DNA from: Cupriavidus phytohabitans
GTDB taxonomy: Bacteria > Pseudomonadota > Gammaproteobacteria > Burkholderiales > Burkholderiaceae
DNA length: 64,000 bases
Assembly (NCBI RefSeq): GCF_000426345.1
Contig: NZ_AUFE01000025.1
Coordinates: 29,284 to 93,283, forward strand
Direction: 5' to 3'
Position numbers and translations under genes: made by a program. Below are positions 40,289-49,343 of this stretch, piece by piece (the stretch's first letter is position 1; each line of letters starts with the position of its first letter). The notes below the pieces were generated by a model. It saw nothing but the letters and a program-made list of their open reading frames with translations, had not been told where the DNA came from and made no database searches.

Positions 40289-42049
40289 TTACTTCGCGCC
40301 CGCCGCCGCCCCCTTGTCAAGGGACTTCATCAGCGCCTCGGTCATCTGGTCGATGGTGAAGCTTGCCGGCCTCTGGCTGGGTGGATACTCCTTGAATGTC
40401 TGTAGGAACGGCCCTACCCGCGACGACGCATAGCTGATCATGTATGCATTCTTCGCGGTCCAGTCATAGTACTGATCGGACACGATATCCGCACGCTCAT
40501 AGGGATCCATGCGCAGATTGAACGCCTTCGGCACGCGCAGGCAGGTGAACGGGTTCGCCCACACCTGGAAGCCGCCCGGCTGGCGTTGTTCGCAGAAGAC
40601 AAACTTCCAGTCGTTGTGACGCATCGCCACCAGGACGCCGTCATCGTTGAAGTAGTAGAAGTCCTGGCGGGGCCCGGTATTGCTCTGACCCGTCAGGTAT
40701 GGCAGGAAGTTGTAGCCGTCCAGGTGCACCTTGAAGGACTTGCCGCCGATGCTGGTGCCCTTGAGCAGCCGGTCCTTGATATCGGCATCGCCGGCCGCCG
40801 CAAGCAGGGTCGGGAACCAGTCGAGCCCGGACATCATCGTCGTGGACACCGTGTTGGGCTTGATGCGCCCGGGCCACCGGACAAGCGCCGGCACGCGGAA
40901 AGCCCCTTCCCAGTTGGTGTCCTTCTCGCTGCGGAACGGCGTGGTCGCGGCGTCCGGCCAGGTGAACTGGTTCGGGCCGTTGTCCGTCGTGTAGATCACG
41001 ATCGTGTTGTCGGCGACCTTCAGGTCATCCAGTGACTTGAGCAGCTTGCCGACATGCCCGTCGTGCTCGATCATGCCGTCCGCATATTCATTGCCCGGCA
41101 TGCCGCTCTGCCCGCGCATCGACTCGCGCACGTGCGTGAACAGGTGCATGCGCGTGGTGTTCATCCACACGAAGAACGGCTTGTCGGCCTTGACCTGTTT
41201 TTCCATGAAGCCGATCGCCGCCGTCGTGGTCTCGTCGTCGATGGTTTCCATGCGCTTGCGGTTGAGCGGGCCGGTATCTTCCACCTTGCCGTCAGCAAAG
41301 GAGTGGATGACGCCACGCGGTGCATTTGCCTTGACCCAGGCCTCGTCGTTCTTCGGGTAGTACGGGCGCTCGGGCTCCTCTTCCGCATTCAGGTGGTAGA
41401 GGTTGCCGAAGAATTCGTCGAAGCCATGCGCGGTCGGCAGGTACTCGTTGCGATCGCCGAGGTGGTTCTTGCCGAACTGGCCGGTTGCATAGCCAAGCGG
41501 CTTGAGCGCCTGCGCGATGGTCACGTTCTGCGCTTGCAGGCCGACGGGCGCCCCCGGAATGCCGACCTTCAGCAGGCCCGTGCGCAAGCCGACTTCACCC
41601 GTGATGAAAGTGGATCGTCCCGCCGTGCAGCTGTTCTCGCCGTAGTAGTCGGTGAGCATCATGCCTTCCTGCGCGATGCGGTCGATGTTGGGCGTGCGAT
41701 AGCCCACCACACCGTGGCTGTAGGCGCTGATGTTGGTCTGGCCGATGTCATCGCCGAAGATGACGAGGATATTGGGCTTCTTGCCGGACGGCGCGGTCGC
41801 CGGCAGCGCGGGCGCCGAAGCCGCCGCAACCGGCGCACTGGCGGCGACCGGCGGATTCTCCCTGGCCGGCACCGGCGCGGCCGCGGTGGGTGCCGGCGCC
41901 GTGGCGGGTGCCTGGGCAGCCGGCTGCTGCTCCTTGGGCGGCGTCTCCTTCTTGCCGCAGCCCGCGATCGTGAAAACGGCGGCGGCCATGGCCAGCATCA
42001 CCAGCCTGGAGCCCCGTCCTTTCGCTATGCCTTGTTCAACTCGGTGCAT
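40289..42049 (-). CDS. Lipoprotein arylsulfatase (type I sulfatase)
   Basis: The 586-residue protein starts with a lipoprotein signal (IAGC, Cys31), then a Pro/Ala linker to about residue 90. The sulfatase domain begins KPNILVIFGDDIGQ (metal Asp100/101) and carries the formylglycine motif NSCTAGRSTF (Cys141 in C-x-A-x-R). Further metal or substrate residues are likely in FGKNHLGD and TTDNGPN. It hydrolyses sulfate esters. The Cys must be converted to formylglycine, and a formylglycine-generating enzyme lies two genes upstream in the same run. Natural substrate is unknown. Confidence 0.93.
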   Translation of the reverse strand: MHRVEQGIAKGRGSRLVMLAMAAAVFTIAGCGKKETPPKEQQPAAQAPATAPAPTAAAPVPARENPPVAASAPVAAASAPALPATAPSGKKPNILVIFGDDIGQTNISAYSHGVVGYRTPNIDRIAQEGMMLTDYYGENSCTAGRSTFITGEVGLRTGLLKVGIPGAPVGLQAQNVTIAQALKPLGYATGQFGKNHLGDRNEYLPTAHGFDEFFGNLYHLNAEEEPERPYYPKNDEAWVKANAPRGVIHSFADGKVEDTGPLNRKRMETIDDETTTAAIGFMEKQVKADKPFFVWMNTTRMHLFTHVRESMRGQSGMPGNEYADGMIEHDGHVGKLLKSLDDLKVADNTIVIYTTDNGPNQFTWPDAATTPFRSEKDTNWEGAFRVPALVRWPGRIKPNTVSTTMMSGLDWFPTLLAAAGDADIKDRLLKGTSIGGKSFKVHLDGYNFLPYLTGQSNTGPRQDFYYFNDDGVLVAMRHNDWKFVFCEQRQPGGFQVWANPFTCLRVPKAFNLRMDPYERADIVSDQYYDWTAKNAYMISYASSRVGPFLQTFKEYPPSQRPASFTIDQMTEALMKSLDKGAAAGAK

Positions 42050-42105
42050 GTCCCGCCTCCGTTCGTTGACCCGTTACGGTCGGTTCACTGCTGCTCCCAT
42101 CGTGC

Positions 42106-43194
42106 TCATGGCTTGCCGGCCGGATAGATCTGCTGCCAGTCCTGCTTCATGCTGACCACGGTCCAGCCCTTGGCCCTGGCCGCATCCAGCGCCTTGTCGA
42201 GCTTGCCGACCTTGGACTGGCGGTCGTAGGCGAACTCCCGTTCGGCGTCGTCGTGATGCACCAGCACCGCCAGGCGCGGACCGTCGCCGCCGGCGGTGTA
42301 CTCGAGCATCTGCAGGTCGCCGTCGGAATTGCCGACGGCGAGGATCGGGCGGCGGCCGATATGACGGTAGATGCCGACCGGCTTGCCGGGGCCGTCATCG
42401 ATAAAGTCGAGCTTGGGATCGCGCATCAGCATGGGCTTGCCGTCGCGCACCATGTAGCGCACCGCCTGGGACGAGCCGATAACCTGTTCGGGCGGAATGC
42501 CGTAAACCTGCTGGCTCCACGGCCGCATGAAGTCGATGGTGCCGCCGGACACGATGTAGGTCTTGAAGCCGTTGGCGCGCAGGTAGGACAGCAGTTCGAG
42601 TTGCGGCTGGTAGACCAGCTCGGTATAGGGCCGGTTGAACCTGGGATGGCGCGCCTTGGACAACCAGTCGCGGATGGTGCGGTCGTATTCGTCCACGCTC
42701 ATGCCGCTGTTGGCCGTCGCGATCAAACCAAGCAGCTGCTTCTGGTTTGCCATCAGCGCGTTCATGTCGTTGGCCATCAGCGCCTTGAACGCGGCATTCT
42801 TGCGCCACTCCGGATGCTGCGGCGCGGCGGCCCGGACCTGGTCGAGCAGGAAGAAGAACTGGAAGTACAGCGGCTGCTCGCTCCAAAGCGTGCCGTCGTT
42901 GTCGAACACCGCCACGCGCGCCTCGGGTGGCACGAAGGTGGGCGAGCCCGGGCTGGTCACGTCGGTCACGAACTTGAGCAGCGCCTGACGCGCGGCGCCA
43001 TCGCGCCACGATGGCAGGGCCTGTTCCGCGGGCCGTGCCGCCTGGGTGGCAGCGGCCTGTGCCGCGGGGGCCGCAGGTCCGGCGGGCGCGGTACAGCCCA
43101 GCTGCAGTCCGGAAAGCGCCAGCGCGGTACACAGTGCGGCGATCGTCTTGCGCGATGCGCTGGCGCGCAAGGCGCTGTTGGCGGGCATGCTCAT
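42106..43194 (-). CDS. HAD-superfamily lipoprotein phosphatase-like
   Basis: The 362-residue product has a lipoprotein signal (LQLGC) and a haloacid dehalogenase fold with motif I VAVFDNDGTLWSEQP (nucleophile Asp), IVSGGTIDFMRPW (motif II Ser/Thr region) and LAVGNSDGDLQM (motif IV). It resembles phosphoserine phosphatase-like proteins but is exported. The start at 43194 has AGGAGC upstream. Lying between the sulfatase and the FGE gene, it probably shares a task with them, perhaps phosphate release from the same substrate (inference). Confidence 0.83.
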   Translation of the reverse strand: MSMPANSALRASASRKTIAALCTALALSGLQLGCTAPAGPAAPAAQAAATQAARPAEQALPSWRDGAARQALLKFVTDVTSPGSPTFVPPEARVAVFDNDGTLWSEQPLYFQFFFLLDQVRAAAPQHPEWRKNAAFKALMANDMNALMANQKQLLGLIATANSGMSVDEYDRTIRDWLSKARHPRFNRPYTELVYQPQLELLSYLRANGFKTYIVSGGTIDFMRPWSQQVYGIPPEQVIGSSQAVRYMVRDGKPMLMRDPKLDFIDDGPGKPVGIYRHIGRRPILAVGNSDGDLQMLEYTAGGDGPRLAVLVHHDDAEREFAYDRQSKVGKLDKALDAARAKGWTVVSMKQDWQQIYPAGKP

Positions 43195-43231
43195 GGCACT
43201 TGCTCCTGTCTCGTGTCGCACCGCCCTGGCG

Positions 43232-44530
43232 TCAGCGTGGCGCCGGTTGCGACTGTCCGCCCATCGCCAGCGGCATATGGGGCGCATTGCGGCGCATCTC
43301 GGCCCAGCGGCTGTCGTCCATCACCAGCCGGAAGCCAAGGTGCGACATGCTGTTGAAAGGATCCGTCCCGCGCCGCGCGCTGGGGCGGTAGCTCAGGCAG
43401 TAGTCTTCGTTGCAGAGGAACGAGCCGCCGCGCGTCACGCGCTTGGGCGCGTTGACCGGTACGCCGGGCTCGCCGGGATCCCACGAGGCCAGCGGGCCGA
43501 CCGGATTCTCGATCGGCTGCGCCTTGCCGGCTTCGCGCCGGAACTGGTCGGCGCGGTACCAGTCGGCGACCCATTGCCAGGCATTGCCGGTCATGTCGGA
43601 CAGCCCGTAGCCGTTGGGCGGGAACGTGCCGACCGGGCTGGTGCCAAGCGCGCCGCCGGCCTTGGGGCTGACTACCGGGCTGACTACCTGGCTGACTAGC
43701 GGACTGACAACGGGGAACGGCTGCTTCTGCTGGCCCTGCCAGACGTTGGCCATCTGCTTGCCGGCGGGCGCGAACTGGTCGCCCCATGCGTAGGTGGCTT
43801 GCTCCAGCCCGCCACGCGCGGCGAATTCCCACTCCGCTTCGGTAGGCAGGCGCTTGCCGGCCCATTTGGCGTAGGCCTGCGCATCTTCGTAAGACACCTG
43901 CACCACCGGATGGTCGTCCTTGCCTTCGATCGAGGTACCGGGACCGCCCGGATGACGCCAGTCGGCGCCGGGCACATAGCGCCACCAGCGCGAGTAGTCC
44001 TGCAGCGGCACCGGACGCGGCGTGCCGACAAAGACCATGCCGCCGGCAACCATCGCGCTGTCGGGCGGACGCGGCGTACCGGGGGGCAGCTGTACCTTCA
44101 GGGTTTCCCAGTCCGGCGCCCGCTCCGCCGTGGTGACATACCCGGTGGCCTCGACGAACTTGCGGAACTCGGCATTGGTGACGTGGTGCTTGTCCATCCA
44201 GAAGGCATGCACGCGTACCTTGTGCGCCGGCTTCTCATTGGCCTGCGCCATCTTGCTGTCGCTGCCCATCAGGAATTCACCGCCGGGTACACGGACCATG
44301 CCGAGTGGGCCGTTCCTGCCGTCGCCTTCTACCACCCCGGGCGCCTTGCTGTCGCGCGACTGCGCGTACCACCAGCTGCCGCCCGCACCTGCCGCGATGC
44401 CGGCACAGACGAGCAAGGCAATCACGAATCCGCGGCGTCGATGCGGCGCCGCAGCAGAGGCAGGCAGCGCTTGCGCTGCGCCGCGCGGCGGAGCATGTGA
44501 ATGGAGCCCGTTGCGCTTGCCGGTTGCCAT
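43232..44530 (-). CDS. Formylglycine-generating enzyme-like protein, membrane-anchored
   Basis: The 432-residue protein has an N-terminal basic stretch and one membrane helix (34-56), then an FGE-sulfatase domain from about 75. It shows GGEFLMGSD, RLPTEAEWEFAARGG, NAWQWVADWY and RGGSFLCNEDYCLSYRPSARR, where Cys373 and Cys378 match the paired active-site cysteines of aerobic FGEs. It oxidises the sulfatase cysteine to formylglycine, here probably in the periplasm because of the anchor. Residues 273-289 are a repeat-derived insert (VSPLVSQVVSPVVSP). It is first of the FGE/HAD/sulfatase run. Confidence 0.86.
   Translation of the reverse strand: MATGKRNGLHSHAPPRGAAQALPASAAAPHRRRGFVIALLVCAGIAAGAGGSWWYAQSRDSKAPGVVEGDGRNGPLGMVRVPGGEFLMGSDSKMAQANEKPAHKVRVHAFWMDKHHVTNAEFRKFVEATGYVTTAERAPDWETLKVQLPPGTPRPPDSAMVAGGMVFVGTPRPVPLQDYSRWWRYVPGADWRHPGGPGTSIEGKDDHPVVQVSYEDAQAYAKWAGKRLPTEAEWEFAARGGLEQATYAWGDQFAPAGKQMANVWQGQQKQPFPVVSPLVSQVVSPVVSPKAGGALGTSPVGTFPPNGYGLSDMTGNAWQWVADWYRADQFRREAGKAQPIENPVGPLASWDPGEPGVPVNAPKRVTRGGSFLCNEDYCLSYRPSARRGTDPFNSMSHLGFRLVMDDSRWAEMRRNAPHMPLAMGGQSQPAPR
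43668..43715 (-). repeat. 12-bp tandem repeat within the FGE gene
   Basis: Four imperfect 12-base units (CTGACTACCGGG, CTGACTACCTGG, CTGACTAGCGGA, CTGACAACGGGG) are head to tail and in frame, adding about 16 residues between conserved FGE motifs. Confidence 0.85.
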
Positions 44531-44551
44531 AGGACGTCCCCCACCAAAGAC

Positions 44552-44575
44552 AAAAAAAGGTGCAATCGTGCACCT
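44552..44575 (-). terminator. Terminator-shaped hairpin in the leader of the FGE operon
   Basis: Read leftward, AGGTGCA (44575-44569) pairs with TGCACCT (44564-44558) through a 4-base loop and is followed by seven T. It lies 22 bases before the FGE start, with no upstream leftward gene to terminate, so it may be an attenuator. Confidence 0.55.
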
Positions 44576-44807
44576 GCGGGTATCGTCACAGAACGGGTAC
44601 CGAAAAGGAATTTAGATTTCTTGCCGTGCGTGTTGAAAGATTTCACGGCGACGATGTCATCAGTGCTTGCTCCTCGGGGTAAATACCGCCCCGGCGTCTC
44701 GTCCATAGCGCCGATGTGCCACGCCCGCAGCAGCCCGTACGCTGCCGTCTGCCATGCGCGCAAGGCGCGACAAGACAACCAGGACGTCATAACCAGGAGG
44801 AAACACC

Positions 44808-45818
44808 ATGCAAGCTGACCGACGCAAAGCCCTGCAGTGGCTGGGGGCAGGCTCCCTCGCCGCCACGGCTTCGGCACTTGGCCTTGGCCATGCCAGGGCC
44901 CAGTCAGGACAGTCCGCCGTGTCGAACTATCCGTCGCGGCCGGTGCGGCTGGTCGTGCCCTACCCGCCGGGCGGCGCCACCGACGTGCTGGCACGCGCGC
45001 TCGGCGATCCGCTCGGCAAATTGTGGCAACGCCCGGTCATCGTCGAGAACCGCCCCGGCGTCGGCGGCATGATCGGCGCCGACGTGGTGGCCAAGGCGAC
45101 GCCGGATGGCTACACGCTGCTGCTGGCGCTCCCCAGCCTGGTGCAGACGCCCTACATGGTGGCCAAGCCCCCGTTCGATCCGCTGCGCGATCTCACCGCC
45201 ATCGGCCAGCTGTGCACCTCCAGCCTGGTGCTGACCGCCAACGGCGCCATGCCGCGCACGTTGCCCGAGGTGGTCAGCCTGGCCAAGACGCAGCCGAACA
45301 AGATTTCCTACGGCACTTATGGCATCGGCACCGGCGCCCATCTCTATATGCAGGTGTTCGCGGCCGCTGCCGGCGCCGAGCTGCTGCACGTCCCATACAA
45401 GGGAGAAGCCCCGATCGCCACCGACCTGATCGGCGTCCAGATCTCGCTGGGTACGCTGTCCCCGATGACCGTGCGCCAGCACGCGCGCACCGGCAAGCTG
45501 CAGCCGCTGGCCGTGACCGGCAACGCGCGCACGCCGATGCTGCCCGATGTGCCCACCTTCCAGGAGCTCGGCTACAAGGGGCTCGACGGCCCGGCCTGGC
45601 TCGGCCTGTTCACGACGGCCGGGACGCCGCAGCCGATCGTCGAGAAGATTTCCGCGGATGTGGAGACGGTGATGGCCGCAGCCGATATCCGGCAACGCAT
45701 GGCCGACCTCGGACTGATCGTCAAGACTTCGCGCCCGGCCGCGTTCGCGGCGGTGGCGAAGGCCGACCAGGCTTACTGGGGGAACGTGATCAAGAAGTAC
45801 AACATCCGGCTGGATTGA
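44808..45818 (+). CDS. Bug-family (TctC) tripartite tricarboxylate receptor
   Basis: The 336-residue periplasmic solute-binding protein starts with a twin-arginine-like leader (DRRKALQWLG) ending near ARA. The Bug fold follows, with PSRPVRLVVPYPPGGATDVLARALG, RPVIVENRPGVGG and YGIGTGAHLYMQVF. Bug proteins bind carboxylates or amides. In Burkholderiales most are orphan receptors with no membrane partner nearby, as here. AGGAGG precedes the ATG. The gene is divergent from the FGE operon. The ligand is not known. Confidence 0.9.
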   Translation: MQADRRKALQWLGAGSLAATASALGLGHARAQSGQSAVSNYPSRPVRLVVPYPPGGATDVLARALGDPLGKLWQRPVIVENRPGVGGMIGADVVAKATPDGYTLLLALPSLVQTPYMVAKPPFDPLRDLTAIGQLCTSSLVLTANGAMPRTLPEVVSLAKTQPNKISYGTYGIGTGAHLYMQVFAAAAGAELLHVPYKGEAPIATDLIGVQISLGTLSPMTVRQHARTGKLQPLAVTGNARTPMLPDVPTFQELGYKGLDGPAWLGLFTTAGTPQPIVEKISADVETVMAAADIRQRMADLGLIVKTSRPAAFAAVAKADQAYWGNVIKKYNIRLD

Positions 45819-45900
45819 GCTGGGCGCGCATCGCGACCCTGTTCGAGGCACGCCCCCTTTCCGACACTGGAAATGCGCGCCCAGCAAGAAGCGAAGCGTT

Positions 45901-47160
45901 TCAGATGACGCCCGCTTCCCGCAGCGCGCGCAACTCGTTCTCGTCCAGTCCCAATGCGCCATAGACCAGCGCATTGTGTTCGCCCACGGCCGGGCCACAG
46001 CGCGGCGCGGCCGGTGCGTAGCCGGAGAACCTCGGCACTACGCACGGCGCCGGCACTGACCCGAGTTCGGCATCCGGCAGGCGCACGATCGCCTCGCGCG
46101 CCTGCATCTGCGGATCTTCGACGATGTCGGCGATGCTGAACACCTTGCTGAACGGTACCTGGCAAGCCTCAAGCGCCGAAGCCACATCCGCGTAGGTCCT
46201 GGCAGCAAACCAGGCCGCGACCTGCGCGTCGAGCGCATCGAGATGGCGCACGCGGCCGGCGTTGGTGGCGTAGTCGGCCGCGTGCGCGAGCTGCGGCGCA
46301 GCCATCGCGTCTGCCAGGCGGCGGAAGGTGGCATCGGAGGACGCCACCACCGACACCCAGACGTCATCCGAGGTCCGGTACATATTCGACGGTGCCGCAT
46401 AGGTAGTTCGATTGCCCGCGCGCTGGCGCACGCGGCCCAGTTGCTCGTACTCCACCGCCAACGGCTCCAGCAGCCGGAACAGTGCTTCAGTGGCCGCCAG
46501 GTCGATCTCACGGCCGGGCAGGTCCGGCCGCGCGCGCCGCTCCGCCACCGCGGTGGCAATCGCAAAGGCGCCGAACAAGCCAGCGACCATGTCGCCGACC
46601 GGATAGTTCATATGCATCGGTCCGCTCTCCGGCGAACCTGCCAGGTTGGTGAACCCGCTCATCGCTTCAAAGATTCGCGCAAAGCCGGGCCGCTGCGCAT
46701 ACGGTCCGGTCTGGCCGAAGCCGGTCAGCCGCAAGACCACCAGGCCGGGGTTGGCAGCGCGCAGGGTATCGATATCCAGCCCCCAGCGCGCCAGCGTGCC
46801 GGTGCGGAAGTTCTCGACCAGTACATCGAACTGCGGCAGCAGTTTCAGGAAGATCTCCTTGCCGCGCGGTGTGCGCACGTCCAGCGAGATGCCGCGCTTG
46901 CCGCGGTTGGTGACTTTCCAGTACAGCGCATGCGCGTCGGTGACGGGCTCGAGCGAGCGCAGCGGATCGCTGCCATCGGGCAACTCCAGCTTGACGACTT
47001 CGGCGCCCATGTCGCCACACAGCGTGGCCGAGAACGGTGCCGCCACCACGGTGGCCATGTCCAGGATGCGCACGCCTGCGAGCGGGCCGGCGCCGGCATC
47101 GGTGTGGGTGTTGCAAGGCTTTGCCGCCGTGGCGGCGGGGTCGGGTGACGCGTTCGGCAT
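45901..47160 (-). CDS. CaiB/BaiF family CoA-transferase (class III)
   Basis: The 419-residue protein moves CoA between acyl groups. Typical segments include GPLAGVRILDMATVVAAPF, MGAEVVKLELP, RGKRGISLDVRTPRGKEIFLKL and the catalytic region DVLVENFRTGTLARWG. The start at 47160 follows a 25-residue leaderless extension of the frame that lacks homology features. It is divergent from an IclR gene that may control it, with an inverted repeat between them. Substrate unknown. Confidence 0.89.
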   Translation of the reverse strand: MPNASPDPAATAAKPCNTHTDAGAGPLAGVRILDMATVVAAPFSATLCGDMGAEVVKLELPDGSDPLRSLEPVTDAHALYWKVTNRGKRGISLDVRTPRGKEIFLKLLPQFDVLVENFRTGTLARWGLDIDTLRAANPGLVVLRLTGFGQTGPYAQRPGFARIFEAMSGFTNLAGSPESGPMHMNYPVGDMVAGLFGAFAIATAVAERRARPDLPGREIDLAATEALFRLLEPLAVEYEQLGRVRQRAGNRTTYAAPSNMYRTSDDVWVSVVASSDATFRRLADAMAAPQLAHAADYATNAGRVRHLDALDAQVAAWFAARTYADVASALEACQVPFSKVFSIADIVEDPQMQAREAIVRLPDAELGSVPAPCVVPRFSGYAPAAPRCGPAVGEHNALVYGALGLDENELRALREAGVI

Positions 47161-47239
47161 GGGATCTGTCTCTTCGTTTTGGGGATGGCGCAAGTTGCTG
47201 CGATCCAAACTGACAGCCCCGCGCGTCGGGCGCAAGCAC

Positions 47240-47258
47240 GGTTTCGCTGTGCGGAACC
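47240..47258. promoter_or_regulatory. IclR-operator-like inverted repeat
   Basis: GGTTTCGC (47240-47247) and GCGGAACC (47251-47258) are inverted arms with seven of eight matches and a 3-base spacer, flanked by GCACG/CGTGC. The site sits between divergent CoA-transferase and IclR genes. Confidence 0.4.
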
Positions 47259-47300
47259 ATCGTGCTACAACATTGACGAGCCCCCCTTACGGATCCGAGC

Positions 47301-48134
47301 ATGAATGCCAACAGACCGCCGCGAGACATGGAACGCCCTCCACTGCCCGGCCTTGCCAGTGCCGACGAACTCTCTACCGATCGCCAGTTCGCCAGCAACC
47401 TGGCGCGCGGGCTGAATGTGCTTAGGGCGTTCACGCCGGGCAGCCCGGTGCTGGGCAACCAGGACATCGTGGCGCGGACCGGACTGCCCAAGGCAACGGT
47501 GTCGCGCCTGACGTACACGCTCAGCCTGCTTGGCTTCCTGAGCCGGGTGCCGGGCAACCAGAAGTACCGGCTCGGCGCGGGCGTGCTGGCGCTGGCGTAT
47601 CCGATGCTTGCGGGGCTGGCTATCCGCCAGATCGCGCGGCCATATATGGAAGCCATCGCCCGCGAAACCGGGTGCACGGTGAACCTGGGAATGCGCGAGC
47701 GGCTGACGGTGGTGTACGTGGACAGTTGCCGCGTCGATCCGGGCAACGTGTACCAGCCCGACATCGGCAGTACGCGGCCCTTGCTGTCCACCTCGATTGG
47801 GCGCGCCGTGCTGCTGGCGTGCGGGGCGGAAGAGCGCGCCGCGGTGCTGAACCGGCTGCGCGTGGAAGATGCCGAGCGCTTTGAGCGGGAGCAGCCGATG
47901 TGGATCGCGGAACAGGCGCACTACGCGGCGCATGGATATTGCCTGAGCCGCGGCGAATGGCGAACCGACATCCATGCGATTGCCGTGCCGATCCGGCAAT
48001 CGCTGCATGAAGACCCGTTCGCGCTGAACTGCACCGTCGCCGCCGCGCGCGATCGTGACGACATGCTGGCGCGCACAGTCGCGCAGAAGTTGCGCGAAGG
48101 CGTCAGGCAGATCGAGCTGGCGTGCGCGCGTTGA
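47301..48134 (+). CDS. IclR-family transcriptional regulator
   Basis: The 277-residue protein has an N-terminal winged helix (LARGLNVLRAFTPGSPVLGN, then GLPKATVSRLTYTLSLLGFL) and a C-terminal ligand-binding domain of the GAF-like IclR type (IGRAVLLACG). IclR regulators often repress catabolic genes until an aromatic or carboxylic inducer binds. It lies divergent to a CoA-transferase and upstream of a Bug receptor and an acyl-CoA dehydrogenase, the likely regulon. Confidence 0.92.
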   Translation: MNANRPPRDMERPPLPGLASADELSTDRQFASNLARGLNVLRAFTPGSPVLGNQDIVARTGLPKATVSRLTYTLSLLGFLSRVPGNQKYRLGAGVLALAYPMLAGLAIRQIARPYMEAIARETGCTVNLGMRERLTVVYVDSCRVDPGNVYQPDIGSTRPLLSTSIGRAVLLACGAEERAAVLNRLRVEDAERFEREQPMWIAEQAHYAAHGYCLSRGEWRTDIHAIAVPIRQSLHEDPFALNCTVAAARDRDDMLARTVAQKLREGVRQIELACAR

Positions 48135-48230
48135 CGGCAAGCGGTTCTCGAACGAGGTATCAGGCAATGACGACGTAGCGAAAGTTGTAGCAAGCAGGCG
48201 CCAAGCGATCCGACGAGATTGCGGCCTTAT

Positions 48231-48256
48231 AGGGAAACTACCCAGGGAAACTACCC
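48231..48256 (+). repeat. Two tandem copies of a 13-bp unit before the Bug gene
   Basis: AGGGAAACTACCC occurs twice in a row (48231-48243 and 48244-48256), ending 10 bases before the ATG. Duplication may alter the distance to the ribosome-binding site. Confidence 0.85.
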
Positions 48257-48266
48257 AGGAGACAAG

Positions 48267-49268
48267 ATGCAACCCACTCAACCAGCGCGCCGGCGCCTGC
48301 TGGCCGCCATGCTCGGCTGCGCCGCGCTCGCGCCTGCCGTGGCTTTTGGCGCCGCCGACAGCGCCGACAGGTTCCCCGCCCGCCCCATTCGCATCATCGT
48401 GCCGTTCTCGGCCGGCGGCGTGGTCGACACCGTCACCCGCGCCACCGCCGAGCGCATGGCCCAGTTGCTGCGCCAGCCTGTCATCGTCGAGAACCGTACC
48501 GGCGCGGGCGGCGCCATCGGCACCGACGTCGCCGCCAGGGCCACGCCGGACGGATACCCGCTGCTCGCCGTCAGTCCCAGCTACGTGATCGGCCCGCTGC
48601 TCAACAGCGCGATCAACTGGAAGGGCGCACGCGACTTTCGCGCGGTTGCCGGCTTTGGCGTGGTCCCCAACGTGATCGTGGTCCCCGCATCATCGCGCCT
48701 GCGCAGCCTGCCCGAATTGCTTGACGCCGCGCGCAGCCAGCCCGGTGCGCTGACCTACGCCAGCGCCGGCGTGGGTACCTCCAACCACCTCTGCGGCGAA
48801 CTGCTCGCACAAATGACCGAGGTCAAGCTGACGCATGTGCCGTACAAGGGCCAGCCCGAGGCGCTGACGGACGTGCTGGGTGCACGCGTGTCGATCATGG
48901 CGCTGACCGCGGCAATCGCACGCCAGCAGGTCCAAAGCGGCAAGCTGCGTGCACTCGCCGTGACTTCCGCCAAACGTTCCGCGGCGTTGCCAGACGTTCC
49001 CACGGTTGCCGAAGCTGCGCGCCTGCCCGGCTATGAAGTGGGCGCGTGGCTAGGACTGGTCGCGCCGCACGCCACGCCCGACGCCGTCGTGCGCAAGCTG
49101 GCTGACGCCGCGGCGCAGGCGGTCAGCGATCCTGCCGTGGTCAAGCGCCTGGCCGATCTCGGCATGGACGTGGCCCCGCAATCCGCACCCGCCTTCGACC
49201 GCTACCTGGACAGCGAATCGCAGAAGTGGACCCGCGTGCTGAAGACCGCCGGCATCACAGCCCAATAG
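48267..49268 (+). CDS. Bug-family (TctC) tripartite tricarboxylate receptor
   Basis: The 333-residue periplasmic binding protein has a signal peptide (LLAAMLGCAALAPAVAFGA), then FPARPIRIIVPFSAGGVVDTVTRATAERM and QPVIVENRTGAGGAIGTD, the Bug pattern. THVPYKGQPEALTDVLG and VGAWLGLVAPHATP follow. The start at 48267 is behind GGAGAC. A 13-base tandem duplication lies just upstream. Its place between the IclR gene and an acyl-CoA dehydrogenase suggests it captures the substrate that the downstream enzymes degrade (inference). Confidence 0.9.
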   Translation: MQPTQPARRRLLAAMLGCAALAPAVAFGAADSADRFPARPIRIIVPFSAGGVVDTVTRATAERMAQLLRQPVIVENRTGAGGAIGTDVAARATPDGYPLLAVSPSYVIGPLLNSAINWKGARDFRAVAGFGVVPNVIVVPASSRLRSLPELLDAARSQPGALTYASAGVGTSNHLCGELLAQMTEVKLTHVPYKGQPEALTDVLGARVSIMALTAAIARQQVQSGKLRALAVTSAKRSAALPDVPTVAEAARLPGYEVGAWLGLVAPHATPDAVVRKLADAAAQAVSDPAVVKRLADLGMDVAPQSAPAFDRYLDSESQKWTRVLKTAGITAQ

Positions 49269-49343
49269 CACCTTCCACACCTGTCGTTCACAAGGCAAGA
49301 CACATCCCGTTCCATCCCAGACACCTGCCCATCTCACTTTCCC

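Noticed and set aside
44422..44994. Leftward frame across the FGE leader
   Set aside because: It crosses the terminator-like hairpin and the FGE start in another frame. Only part looks protein-like and no start signal supports it.
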